From contig CAVYVA010000002.1 in the NCBI GenBank assembly GCA_963771835.1, positions 868,001 through 932,000 of the forward strand: a stretch of 64,000 bases of DNA, read 5' to 3'. A program made the translations under genes and the position numbers. This document shows, one piece after another, positions 27,481 to 37,475 of this stretch. The notes under the pieces were generated by a model. That model ran no database searches and was not told where the DNA came from. It worked only from the letters and a program-made list of their open reading frames with translations. The stretch's first letter is position 1, and every line of letters starts with the position of its first letter. Source of the DNA: CAVQCJ01 sp963771835 (lineage in GTDB: Bacteria > Actinomycetota > Actinomycetes > Prado026).

Positions 27481-27512
27481 CCCAGACACGCACACCAGTC
27501 GGGCTGTGGGGG
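27481..27512. repeat. Dispersed repeat, copy A (single arm)
   Basis: CCCAGACACGCACAC at 27481-27495, then C, AGTCG, a base, and GCTG closely match the right arm of the 58301-58362 hairpin (one difference in the first 21 bases). Only this arm is present; I find no matching left arm. It lies in the 5' region of mutY, between the divergent starts at 27437 and 27535. Confidence 0.5.
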
Positions 27513-27534
27513 GTGCCATGCGACGATGCGGGCG

Positions 27535-28440
27535 ATGCCTGCCAGCCGGACCCAGCAGCCGGTGCCGCACGAGCCGCTGCTCCACTGGTTCGAGCGCACC
27601 GCCCGCGACCTGCCGTGGCGCGAGGAGGGAGACGACCTCGACAGCAGGGCCTGGGCGGTGCTGGTCAGCGAGGTGATGCTGCAGCAGACGCCGGTCGTGC
27701 GGGTACTGCCCGTCTTCGAGACCTGGATGGCGCGCTGGCCGGACCCGGCCGCGCTGGCCGCGGACCCTCCCGGCGAGGCGGTGCGGACGTGGGGCCGGCT
27801 CGGCTACCCCAGGCGGGCGCTGCGGCTGCACGCGGCGGCGACGGTGTGCGTCGAACGGCACGGCGGCGCGGTGCCGTCGGGTCTGGACCAGCTGCGCGCG
27901 CTCCCCGGGGTCGGTGCCTACACGGCGGCGGCAGTCGCCTCTTTCGCGTTCGACGGTCGGTACCCGGTGCTGGACACCAACGTCCGGCGGGTGCTCGCCC
28001 GGGCGGTCGGCGGCCGGCAGTACGAGCCGGCCGGGGCGCCGGCGGTGGCCGAGCGGGCCACGGCTGAGGCGTTGCTGCCGACCGACCCACAGACGTGCGC
28101 CAGGTGGAACGCGGCGCTCATGGAGCTCGGTGCACTCGTGTGCACCGCGCGCCGACCCGACTGCGGGAGCTGTCCGCTCGCCGTGGGCTGCCGGTGGCGG
28201 CTGTCCGGCTACCCGGCCTGGGACGGCCCGGCCCGGCGCGGCCAGACGTACGAGGGCACCGACCGGCAGGCCCGGGGGCGGCTGCTCGCCGCCCTGCGGG
28301 ACGCCGACGCCCCGGTGGGCGCCGACGACCTGCGGGCGACGTGGCCGGCGGACCTGCAGCGGGCGCGCGCCCTGGACTCGCTGGTCGCGGACGGCCTGGT
28401 CGAGCCGCTCGCGGGCGAGCGGTTCCGCCTGCCCCGCTGA
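27535..28440 (+). CDS. mutY: A/G-specific adenine glycosylase MutY
   Basis: MutY (about 301 residues) removes adenine paired with 8-oxoguanine. The helix-hairpin-helix LPGVGAYTAAAVASFAF and the catalytic Asp in PVLDTNVRRVLARAVG are clear, as is VSEVMLQQTPV. The iron-sulfur loop CTARRPDCGSCPLAVGC has the C-X6-C-X2-C-X5-C spacing. The C-terminal part is short, as in other actinobacteria, so the NUDIX-like 8-oxoG domain is small or absent. ATG at 27526 is an alternative start. It converges with clpC. Confidence 0.94.
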   Translation: MPASRTQQPVPHEPLLHWFERTARDLPWREEGDDLDSRAWAVLVSEVMLQQTPVVRVLPVFETWMARWPDPAALAADPPGEAVRTWGRLGYPRRALRLHAAATVCVERHGGAVPSGLDQLRALPGVGAYTAAAVASFAFDGRYPVLDTNVRRVLARAVGGRQYEPAGAPAVAERATAEALLPTDPQTCARWNAALMELGALVCTARRPDCGSCPLAVGCRWRLSGYPAWDGPARRGQTYEGTDRQARGRLLAALRDADAPVGADDLRATWPADLQRARALDSLVADGLVEPLAGERFRLPR

Positions 28441-28459
28441 GGACTCGGGGCAGGCCGGG

Positions 28460-31006
28460 TCAGGCGGTGTCGGCCGTTCCGGGCGCCGTGGTCGCGGTGC
28501 CGGCGGTCCCAGCCGCCTCGACCGGGGGCGCGTCGGGCAGCGTGGCCTTGTCCGAGCCCGAGAACGTGAACTCGGCGGCGGGGTCGTCCGGTCCGGTGCC
28601 GGTGGCGTCGACCAGCACCAGCTGGCCGGGGCGCAGCTCGCCGAACAGGATCTTCTCCGAGACGGGGTCCTCGATCTCGCGCTGGATCGTCCGGCGCAAC
28701 GGCCGGGCCCCGAGCACGGGGTCGTACCCCTTCTTGGCCAGCAACGCCTTGCCGGCGACCGTCAGCTCGATGCCCATGTCCTTGTCCCGCAGCCGCTCGT
28801 CCAGCTTCTCGATCATGAGGTCGACGATCGTGACGATCTCGTCCTCGGTCAGCTGGTGGAACACGACGATGTCGTCGATGCGGTTCAGGAACTCGGGGCG
28901 GAAGTGCTGCTTGAGCTCGTCCTGGACCTTGGCCTTCATCCGGTCGTACCCGGTGACCGAGTCGCCGGCGCCGGCGAAGCCGAGGTTCTGGCCCTTGGAG
29001 ATGTCCCGGGTGCCGAGGTTCGTGGTCATGATGATCACGGTGTTCTTGAAGTCGACCACGCGGCCCTGCGCGTCGGTGAGCCGGCCGTCCTCGAGCACCT
29101 GCAGCAACGAGTTGAAGATGTCCGGGTGGGCCTTCTCGATCTCGTCGAAGAGCACCACGGAGAACGGCTTGCGCCGCACCTTCTCGGTGAGCTGGCCGCC
29201 CTCCTCGTACCCCACGTAGCCAGGGGGCGAGCCGAACAGCCTGGACACCGTGTGCTTCTCGGAGAACTCGCTCATGTCGAGCTGGATCAACGAGTCCTCG
29301 TCGCCGAACAGGAACTCCGCCAGCGTCTTGGACAGCTCGGTCTTGCCGACCCCTGACGGCCCGGCGAAGATGAACGAGCCACCGGGACGCTTGGGGTCCT
29401 TGAGCCCGGCGCGGGTGCGGCGGATGGCCTGCGAGAGGGCCTTGATCGCCTGCTCCTGGCCGATGACGCGCTTGTGCAGCTCGTCCTCCATCCGCAGCAG
29501 CCGCTGGCTCTCCTCCTCGGTGAGCTTGAACACCGGGATGCCGGTCTGGGCGGCCAGGACCTCGGCGATCAGCTCCTCGTCCACCTCGGCCACGACGTCC
29601 ATGTCGCCGGCCTTCCACTCGCGCTCGCGCTGCGCCTTCTCCGCCAGCAGGGTCTTCTCCGAGTCGCGCAGCGAGGCCGCCTTCTCGAAGTCCTGCGCGT
29701 CGATCGCGCTCTCCTTCTCGCGGCGCACGGTGGCGATCCGCTCGTCGAACTCGCGCAGGTCCGGCGGCGCGGTCATCCGGCGGATGCGCAGCCGTGAGCC
29801 GGCCTCGTCGATGAGGTCGATCGCCTTGTCCGGCAGGAACCGGTCGCTGATGTACCGGTCGGCCATGGTCGCCGCACCGACCAGCGCGGCGTCGGTGATC
29901 GAGACGCGGTGGTGCGCCTCGTACCGGTCGCGCAGGCCCTTGAGGATCTCGATCGTGTGCGCGATGGTCGGCTCCGCGACCTGGATCGGCTGGAAGCGGC
30001 GCTCGAGCGCAGCGTCCTTCTCCAGGTGCTTGCGGTACTCGTCCAGCGTGGTCGCGCCGATCGTCTGCAGCTCGCCGCGGGCCAGCATCGGCTTGAGGAT
30101 GCTCGCCGCGTCGATCGCGCCCTCGGCGGCGCCGGCCCCGACCAGCGTGTGCAGCTCGTCGATGAACAGGATGATGTCGCCGCGGGTGCGGATCTCCTTG
30201 AGCACCTTCTTCAGCCGCTCCTCGAAGTCGCCGCGGTAGCGGCTGCCGGCGACGAGCGCGCCGAGGTCGAGGGTGTACAGCTGCTTGTCCTTGAGCGTCT
30301 CCGGGACATCGCCCTTGACGATCGCCTGGGCCAGCCCTTCGACGACCGCGGTCTTGCCGACGCCGGGCTCCCCGATCAGCACCGGGTTGTTCTTGGTGCG
30401 GCGGGACAGCACCTGCATGACCCGCTCGATCTCCTTCTCGCGACCGATGACCGGGTCGAGCTTGCCCTCGCGGGCGGCCTGGGTCAGGTTGCGGCCGAAC
30501 TGGTCCAGCACGAGCGACGTCGACGGCGCCTCGGCCGCCGGGCCGCCGGCGGACGCCGGCTCCTTGCCCTGGTAGCCGGACAGCAGCTGGATGACCTGCT
30601 GGCGGACCCGGTTGAGGTCGGCGCCCAGCTTGACCAGGACCTGCGCGGCGACACCCTCGCCCTCGCGGATCAGGCCCAGCAGGATGTGCTCGGTGCCGAT
30701 GTAGTTGTGGCCGAGCTGCAGTGCCTCGCGGAGGCTGAGCTCGAGGACCTTCTTGGCGCGCGGGGTGAACGGGATGTGGCCGCTCGGGGCCTGCTGGCCG
30801 TGCCCGATGATCTCCTCGACCTGCTGGCGGACGGCCTCCAGCGAGATGCCGAGGGACTCCAGCGCCTTGGCGGCGACACCCTCGCCCTCGTGGATCAGCC
30901 CGAGCAGGATGTGCTCGGTGCCGATGTAGTTGTGGTTGAGCATCCGGGCCTCTTCCTGGGCCAGGACGACAACCCGCCGCGCGCGGTCGGTGAATCTCTC
31001 GAACAT
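28460..31006 (-). CDS. clpC: ATP-dependent protease ATPase subunit ClpC
   Basis: The 848-residue Hsp100 ATPase unfolds substrates for ClpP. Two N-domain repeats (LNHNYIGTEHILLGLIHEGE, LGHNYIGTEHILLGLIREGE), AAA1 with LIGEPGVGKTAVVEGLAQ, the UVR/middle domain, AAA2 with FAGPSGVGKTELSKTLAE, and a Gly/Thr-rich tail are all present. The ATG at 31006 follows GAGGAG. It is downstream of lsr2 on the same strand but separated by 413 bp, so it likely has its own promoter. Confidence 0.97.
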   Translation of the reverse strand: MFERFTDRARRVVVLAQEEARMLNHNYIGTEHILLGLIHEGEGVAAKALESLGISLEAVRQQVEEIIGHGQQAPSGHIPFTPRAKKVLELSLREALQLGHNYIGTEHILLGLIREGEGVAAQVLVKLGADLNRVRQQVIQLLSGYQGKEPASAGGPAAEAPSTSLVLDQFGRNLTQAAREGKLDPVIGREKEIERVMQVLSRRTKNNPVLIGEPGVGKTAVVEGLAQAIVKGDVPETLKDKQLYTLDLGALVAGSRYRGDFEERLKKVLKEIRTRGDIILFIDELHTLVGAGAAEGAIDAASILKPMLARGELQTIGATTLDEYRKHLEKDAALERRFQPIQVAEPTIAHTIEILKGLRDRYEAHHRVSITDAALVGAATMADRYISDRFLPDKAIDLIDEAGSRLRIRRMTAPPDLREFDERIATVRREKESAIDAQDFEKAASLRDSEKTLLAEKAQREREWKAGDMDVVAEVDEELIAEVLAAQTGIPVFKLTEEESQRLLRMEDELHKRVIGQEQAIKALSQAIRRTRAGLKDPKRPGGSFIFAGPSGVGKTELSKTLAEFLFGDEDSLIQLDMSEFSEKHTVSRLFGSPPGYVGYEEGGQLTEKVRRKPFSVVLFDEIEKAHPDIFNSLLQVLEDGRLTDAQGRVVDFKNTVIIMTTNLGTRDISKGQNLGFAGAGDSVTGYDRMKAKVQDELKQHFRPEFLNRIDDIVVFHQLTEDEIVTIVDLMIEKLDERLRDKDMGIELTVAGKALLAKKGYDPVLGARPLRRTIQREIEDPVSEKILFGELRPGQLVLVDATGTGPDDPAAEFTFSGSDKATLPDAPPVEAAGTAGTATTAPGTADTA

Positions 31007-31419
31007 CTCTGCGCTCCTCGCACGAGCGGTACGGGACCGGGCCCCGACCCCATCCGTACCGATGTTAGCCCCGCGGGCAGGCCCGCCGATTCGTTGCGGA
31101 CCCGCACCGCCCGAACGGGTGCCGGACCGGGATCGGCCCGAGACCTGCACGGACAGACTTCTTCCGCGTACCTCGGCAGGAACCGGTCCCGGCTTGCGTC
31201 CGTTCCCGCGGCGGCTACGCCGGGGGCGAACAGCCGAACCCGCCGCTGCCGTTCATGATCACCCGGACGGCCGTGGGAATGCCGCCGAGACGTCGCTACG
31301 TTAGGAGCACGTCGGGTCGCCGGTAACCCCGGGCCCCAACTATTGCCGCTACGAGCGAGCCACGCGCCGAGAGGCGTTCCGGCGGCCCGACGCCTTTCCC
31401 AGCGAGTCGCTCCCCCGTA
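31007..31419. other. 413-bp gap upstream of clpC
   Basis: No coding sequence or RNA gene is evident here. On the minus strand, TTACCG (31321-31326) and TAACGT (31298-31303) are a weak -35/-10 pair with a 17-bp spacer that could serve clpC, giving a leader of nearly 290 nt. A GC-rich inverted segment with CGGCG and CGCCG arms occurs near 31210. I looked for a ClgR-type operator and found no clear one. Confidence 0.35.
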
Positions 31420-31740
31420 TCAGTGCGCCGCTTCGTACTTGGCGACGATCTCGGCCGGGATGCGGCCGCGCTCGTTCACATTCAGGTTCTTGCTCTTCGC
31501 CCACGCCCGGATCTGCGCGGTGCGGTTGTCCGCCCCGGACGAGCGGCGCCGCCGCGCCGAGCGTGAACCGACCTTGCGAGCCGCGCCGACGTACGCGGCG
31601 AAGGCGTCCCGCAGCTTGGCGGCGTTCTTCGCCGACAGGTCGACCTCGTAGGACGCGCCGTCGAGCGAGAACGAGACCGTCTCGGTCGCCGGGCCGCCGT
31701 CGATGTCGTCGACCAGGATGACCTGGACCTTCTGCGCCAC
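31420..31740 (-). CDS. lsr2: Lsr2-family nucleoid-associated protein
   Basis: The 106-residue protein starts AQKVQVILVDDIDGGPATET, the Lsr2 dimerisation strand, and ends with a DNA-binding domain NRTAQIRAWAKSKN and RGRIPAEIVAKYEAAH containing the RGR minor-groove hook. Lsr2 is the actinobacterial H-NS-like silencer of AT-rich DNA. GTG at 31740 is used; longer readings have no support. It is divergent from a DNA methylase across a locally AT-rich 169-bp gap. Confidence 0.94.
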   Translation of the reverse strand: MAQKVQVILVDDIDGGPATETVSFSLDGASYEVDLSAKNAAKLRDAFAAYVGAARKVGSRSARRRRSSGADNRTAQIRAWAKSKNLNVNERGRIPAEIVAKYEAAH

Positions 31741-31826
31741 GTCCGCTCCAGAGTTTCGTGCCGAGAGCCGGATATTCCGGTCTTCGGCGAAATGGGTATT
31801 CCGCCCGGATTCCCCCTTGGCAACGC

Positions 31827-31856
31827 CATACAACCCAATTCGGCGGGCAAACTCAA
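31827..31856 (-). promoter_or_regulatory. Candidate lsr2 promoter
   Basis: In the locally AT-richer gap between lsr2 and the methylase, TTGAGT (31851-31856) and TGTATG (31827-31832) on the minus strand form a -35/-10 pair with an 18-bp spacer, about 80 bp before lsr2. The -10 is imperfect. The AT-rich stretch could also be a site for Lsr2 itself. Confidence 0.3.
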
Positions 31857-31909
31857 ATACACGCGCCAGCCGGTGGATCGGCCATGATGGGCGCGGAGGT
31901 TGCCCAGGC

Positions 31910-32998
31910 GTGATCAAGTACCTCGGTTCCAAGCGGGTCCTCGTGCCGGTGCTCGGCGACCTCCTGGCCGCGAGCGGCGCGCAGACCGCGCTGGACCTGT
32001 TCACGGGGACCACCCGGGTCGCGCAGGAGTTCTGCCGTCGCGGGGCGTACGTCACCGCGGTCGACCTCGCCAGCTACTCCGAGGTGCTCGCGCAGTGCTA
32101 CGTCGAGCTCGACTCCCGCGAGGTCGACCTCGCCGAGGTCACGATCCGCGCTCGAGCACCTGTCCTCGCTGCCGCCCCGGCGGGGCTACGTCACCGAGAC
32201 GTTCTGCGAGAACAGCCGGTACTTCCACCCCGACAACGGGCGGCGGATCGACGCGATCCGGGACGGGATCGACACCTACTACGGCCAGAGCCCGCTTCGC
32301 AGCCTGCTCCTGACCAGCCTCATGGAGGCGGCGGACGCGGTCGACTCGACGGTCGGGGTCCAGATGGCCTACCTCAAGCAGTGGGCCCCGCGCGCACTGA
32401 ACCAGCTCCGGCTCAAGGCGCCGGTCCTGACCCCGGGCGCCGGCCGGGCGGTCCGCGGCGACGCGACCGAGGTCGTCGCACGCGCTCCCGCGCGTCGACC
32501 TGGCCTACCTCGACCCGCCGTACAACCAGCACCGCTATTTCACGAACTACCACGTCTGGGAGACCCTGGTCCGCTGGGACGCACCGGACTCGTACGGAAT
32601 AGCCTGCAAACGGTGCCGACAGCCGGGAGCTCGGCACCAGGAGCGTTTTCAACTCCAGACGCGAGATGCCGGCCGCGCTCGCCCAGACGATCAAAGCGGT
32701 CGATGCCGGCATTGTCGTGGTGAGCTTCTCGGACGAGGGCTATGTGCCGCTCGAGGACCTGATCGAGATGTGCCGCGCGCGCGGCGAACCCGTCGAAGTC
32801 CTCGCGTTCGACTCCAAGCGCTATGTGGGCGCACTGATCGGGATCTTCAACCCGGGCGGCGAGAAGGTGGGCACCGTCTCGCACACCCGGAACACCGAGT
32901 ACCTGGTGCTAGCCGGCCCGCAGGAGCGGATCGCCTCGATGGCCGACCGGGTCCTGAACCGGACCAAGGGCGCCGGCGGCGGGCAGACCCTGTTCTGA
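31910..32998 (+). CDS. D12-type DNA adenine methylase (three frameshifts in this sequence)
   Basis: After removing three extra bases (near 32150, 32483 and 32610) the product is about 361 residues. It has the start VIKYLGSKRVLVPVL, motif I TALDLFTGTTRVAQEFCRRG and the catalytic DPPY motif IV in VDLAYLDPPYNQHRYFTNYH, the order of alpha-class (D12/Dam-like) N6-adenine methyltransferases. GTG at 31910 follows GGAGGT by a good distance. No restriction endonuclease is adjacent, so it looks like an orphan. Its target is unknown. Its last 90 bp overlap the gene at 32909 on the other strand. Confidence 0.8.
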
Positions 32999-33340
32999 CC
33001 GTGCCGGCTGCGGTCGCCAGGTGGGCGCCCGCTCGTACGCCGCCGGCAGAAGCTGGGCGGCGACCAGCGCGAGCACCACCACCAGCGCCACCTGGCCGAG
33101 CGCGAGCAGGAGCCGGCCCCGCAGCAGCGCGGCCAGGGCGACGACCAGCAGGGCGGCGCCGAGCACGGTGAGCACGAAGGCGTCGCGGTCGACGCGTCCG
33201 GACGGGGTCGGGCAGCCCCAGGTACCGGCCGGGCACCAGCGGTCCCAGCCCAGGACCAGCACGGCGGCGCCGACCAGGACCACGTCCGCGGTGACCGTGA
33301 AGGTCCACACCGCGGCGGCCGTGACCGGGTTGGGGCTCAC
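32909..33340 (-). CDS. Small membrane protein, unknown function
   Basis: The 143-residue reading has three hydrophobic spans (VVLVGAAVLVLGW, FVLTVLGAALLVVALAALL, LGQVALVVVLALVAAQLL). GTG at 33340 overlaps the acetyltransferase stop (GTGA). The last 30 or so residues lie over the methylase 3' end and look poorly coding, so the true end may be nearer 33010 if a frameshift is present. No family is recognised. Confidence 0.6.
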   Translation of the reverse strand: MSPNPVTAAAVWTFTVTADVVLVGAAVLVLGWDRWCPAGTWGCPTPSGRVDRDAFVLTVLGAALLVVALAALLRGRLLLALGQVALVVVLALVAAQLLPAAYERAPTWRPQPARSEQGLPAAGALGPVQDPVGHRGDPLLRAG

Positions 33341-33855
33341 AGCTTGCGGAGCATGCGGTGGTTGCCCAGCGTGTTCGGCTTGACCCGCTCCAGGTCCAGG
33401 AACTCCGCGACCCCCTCGTCGTACGACTGGAGCAGCTGCTCGAACACCTCGTGCGGCACCGGCGCGCCGTCGATCTCCTCGAACCCGTGCCTGGCGAAGA
33501 ACTGCGTCTCGAACGTCAGGCAGAACAGCCGCTGCACCCCGAGGTCGCGGGCACGCTGCACGAGCCGCTCCAGCAGCGCGTGGCCGACTCCCCGGCCGCG
33601 GAGCGCCGGGTCGACCGCGACCGTGCGCACCTCGGCGAGGTCCTCCCACAGCACGTGCAGCGCCCCGCAGCCGACGACCGCGTCCGCGACGGTGGCCACG
33701 ACGAAGTCCGGGACGTCCTCGTACAGCGTGACCGTCGCCTTGGACAGCAGGCGGCGGTCGTCGGCGTACAGGTCGACCAGGCGGCGGACGGCGCGCACGT
33801 CGGAGGTCCGGGCGGCCCGGACGACGAGGTCCGGCGGCAGGCCGGAACCGCTCAC
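33337..33855 (-). CDS. Amino-acid N-acetyltransferase (ArgA-like GNAT)
   Basis: The 172-residue GNAT protein has the acetyl-CoA-binding segment LAEVRTVAVDPALRGRGVGH with GRGVG, then ALLERLVQRARDLGVQRLFCL and the characteristic FFARHGFEEIDG. It resembles the single-domain N-acetylglutamate synthase of mycobacteria (first step of arginine synthesis) in length and ending. It is coupled to lysS by a GTGA overlap. Substrate assignment is from similarity. Confidence 0.8.
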   Translation of the reverse strand: MSGSGLPPDLVVRAARTSDVRAVRRLVDLYADDRRLLSKATVTLYEDVPDFVVATVADAVVGCGALHVLWEDLAEVRTVAVDPALRGRGVGHALLERLVQRARDLGVQRLFCLTFETQFFARHGFEEIDGAPVPHEVFEQLLQSYDEGVAEFLDLERVKPNTLGNHRMLRKL

Positions 33856-35358
33856 TGCGTGCCCTCGGGCTTGACCAGCGGGAACAGGATGGTGTCCCGG
33901 ATGCTGGTCAGCCCGGTGAGCGCCATCACGAGCCGGTCGATCCCCACCCCGACCCCGCCCATCGGCGGCATGCCGTACTCCATGGCCCGCAGGAAGTCCT
34001 CGTCCAGCCGCATCGCCTCTTCGTCGCCGCCGGCCGCGAGGCGGGCCTGCTCGACCAGCCGCTCGCGCTGGACCACCGGGTCGACCAGCTCGGTGTACCC
34101 CGTGCCCAGCTCGAACCCGTTGACGTACAGGTCCCACTTCTCGACCACGCCCGGCTTGCGTGCGGTGCGCGCGGACCAGCGGCGAGGTGTCGACCGGGTA
34201 GTCGCGGGCGAACGTCGGCACGGTGAGGCCGGGCACGACGTGGTGCTCGAACAGCTCCTCGACGAGCTTGCCGTGGATCGCCCCGGGGTGGACCTCGAGC
34301 CCGGCTGCCGCGACGAGCTCGCGCAGCTCCTCGACCGGGGTCTGCGGTGTCACCGGCCGCCCCAGCGCGGCTGACAGCGACTCGAACACGCCCACCTCGT
34401 CCCAGGTCCCGGACAGGTCGGTCACCCGGCCGTCGTCGAGGGTGACCTGCAACGACCCGCCGGTGGCCAGCGCCACCTCCTGCACGAGCTCGCGGGTCAG
34501 CGTCGCCATCGTGTCGTAGTCGCCGTACGCCTCGTAGAACTCGAGCATCGCGAACTCGGGGCTGTGGGTGGAGTCGGCGCCCTCGTTGCGGAAGTTCCGG
34601 TTGATCTCGAAGACCTTCTCGAGGCCGCCGACCACGCATCGCTTGAGGAACAGCTCGGGTGCGATGCGCAGGTACAGGTCCAGGTCGAACGCGTTCGAAT
34701 GGGTGACGAACGGCCGGGCCGCGGCGCCGCCGTGCAGCGTCTGCAGCATCGGCGTCTCCACCTCCGTGAACCCCCGGCGGTCGAACGACTCCCGCAGGGA
34801 ACGCACAGCGGCGGCCCGGAACCGGGCGTTCCGGCGGGCCTGCGGGCGGACGATCAGGTCCGCGTACCGCTGCCGGACGCGGGTCTCCTCCGACAGCGGC
34901 CGGTGCTCGTACGGCGGCGGCCGCAGCGCCTTGGCGGTGACGGCCCAGCCGTCGACGAGGACGGACAGCTCGCCGCGCCGGGAGGAGACGACCTCGCCGC
35001 GCACGCCGACGTGGTCGCCGAGGTCGACGAGCTCCTTCCAGCGCGCCAGCGACTCGGCGCCGACGCGGTCCAACGACAGCATCACCTGGAGCTCGTCGTC
35101 GCCGGCCCGGAGGCGGGCGAAGCGCAGCTTGCCGGTGTCGCGCAGGAACATCACCCGGCCCACCACGCTCACCTCGTCCCCGGTCGCGGTGTCCGGCGCC
35201 AGGTCCGGGTACGCCCGGGCGACCTCGCCGAGGGTGTGCGTCCGGGGCCACCCCACGGCGTACGGCTCGAGCCCTTCGTCGAGCATCTGCTGGCGCTTGT
35301 CGCGGCGCACCCGCATCTGCTCGGGGAGATCGTCCTCGGCGGCGGGGTCCTGGCTCAT
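33852..35358 (-). CDS. lysS: Lysine--tRNA ligase, class II (frameshifted in this sequence)
   Basis: The gene codes for about 501 residues if one extra base near 34163 is removed. The anticodon-binding OB fold (VVGRVMFLRDTGKLRFARLR) is followed by class II motif 2 (FEINRNFRNEGADSTHSPEF) and, in the second frame, ELVDPVVQRERL and motif 3 MGGVGVGIDRLVMALTG. The broken join is at HRSKPGVVEKWDLY. Because charging of tRNA-Lys is essential and no other copy is in view, a sequence error is the likely cause. ATG at 35358. Confidence 0.92.
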
Positions 35359-35405
35359 GGCGCGCAAGGCTACCGACGGGACGACGCGGCTATCCCGCAG
35401 CCGCC

Positions 35406-35819
35406 GTGAGGTGGCTGGTCGGTGTCGCGCCCTCGGCCCGGGTGCTGGACCTCGCCGCCGGCACGGGTCGGCTCGCGGTGCTGCTGGCCGGACTCGGGCA
35501 CGACGTGCCGGCGGTGGAGCCCGACGACGGGATGCGCGCGGTCGCCAGGACGCGCTGCCGGGGCGCACCGCGGCCGGCACGGCAGAGGCCATCCCGGCCG
35601 CCGACGGCTCGTTCGACGCGGTGGTGGTCGCACAGGCCTTCCACTGGTTCGACCGCGACCGGGCGCTGCCGGAGATCGCGCGGGTGCTGCGACCGGACCG
35701 GGACGAAGTCCTGGCCCGGGTGCGCGACATCGTCGCGACGGACCCCGGCCTCCCCGGGCGTACCGGGCCACCAGGGCCACCAGCCCCACCGGCGCCACCA
35801 GCTCGGAGCAGTCGGTCGC

Positions 35820-35830
<11 letters not shown>
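35406..35830 (+). pseudogene. Decayed class I SAM-dependent methyltransferase
   Basis: Methyltransferase motif I ARVLDLAAGTGRLAVLL (frame from 35406) and, after a shift near 35555, AIPAADGSFDAVVVAQAFHW with LPEIARVLRP are recognisable. The N-terminal region of about 30 residues is missing, and the part that should follow RVLRPGG is deleted, joining directly to EVLARVRDIVATDPGLPGR. A Pro-rich simple repeat ends it. Two deletions plus a shift make this a real remnant; it sits in the gap between lysS and coaX. Confidence 0.75.
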
Positions 35831-36574
<744 letters not shown>

Positions 36575-36575
<1 letters not shown>

Positions 36576-37462
36576 CAGCGGTGCTCCCTCAGGTCCAGGG
36601 CGATGTCGAGGACAGGTGCCGAGTGGGTCAGCGCGCCGACGGACACGAAGTCCACGCCGGTGGCCGCGACCTGCGCGGCGTTCGCCAGGGTCAGCCCGCC
36701 GCTGGCCTCCAGCCGCGCCCGGCCGGCGGTGCGGGCCACCGCGGTCCGCATGAGGTCCGGGCCCATGTTGTCCAGCAGCACCAGGTCGGCCCCGGCGGCG
36801 AGCACCTCGTCGAGCTGGTCGAGCGTGTCCACCTCGACCTCCACCGGCAGCCCCGGCCACATCGCGCGGACGGCTGCGAACGCCGGCCCGACACCGCCGG
36901 CGGCGACCACGTGGTTGTCCTTGACCAGCGCGGCGTCGGACAGTGCCATCCGGTGGTTCACCCCGCCCCCGCAACGCACCGCGTACTTCTCCAGCGCGCG
37001 CAGTCCCGGCGTGGTCTTGCGGGTGTCGCGGACCGCAGCCTTCGTGCCGGCGATGGCGTCGACCCACTGCCGGGTCAGCGTCGCGACACCGGACAGGTGG
37101 CAGAGCAGGTTCAGTGCGGTGCGCTCACCGGTCAGCAGCGCCCGGGTAGGCCCGGTGACGGTCGCCAGCACGTCACCGCGGACGACGGCAGCGCCGTCGG
37201 CGACCACCGACCCGAACCGCGCGCTGCCGGCGGTCACGACCTCCAGCACGGCCTCGGCCACCGGCAGCCCGGCCACGACGCCGTCGGCCCTGGCGACGAA
37301 GTCGCCGGTCGACACCTGCTCGGCGGGGACGGTGGCTGCCGAGGTCACGTCCACGCCACCGGCGAGGTCCTCGTCCAGCGTCGCGCGCACCAGCGCCTCG
37401 ACCGCCGCCGGGTCCAGGCCGGCGGCGGTGAGCCGCTGCGCGAGCGGGTCGGACAGGCTCAT
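36575..37462 (-). CDS. nadC: Nicotinate-nucleotide diphosphorylase (carboxylating)
   Basis: NadC (295 residues) makes nicotinate mononucleotide from quinolinate and PRPP. Seen are LARLEASGGLTLANAAQVAA, VDFVSVGALTHSAPVLDIAL at the C-terminus, and the active-site RDTRKTTPGLRALEKYAVRC with KTTPG and HRM residues (GGGVNHRMALSDAALVKDNH). It is downstream of nadB with a 13-bp gap, so both steps of quinolinate use are co-expressed; NadA is not in the window. Confidence 0.96.
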
Positions 37463-37475
37463 CGTTCCTCCGCCG

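Noticed and set aside
31007..31419. ClgR operator before clpC
   Set aside because: Inverted GC-rich bits exist but none matches the CGC-N5-GCG type pattern I know well enough to call.
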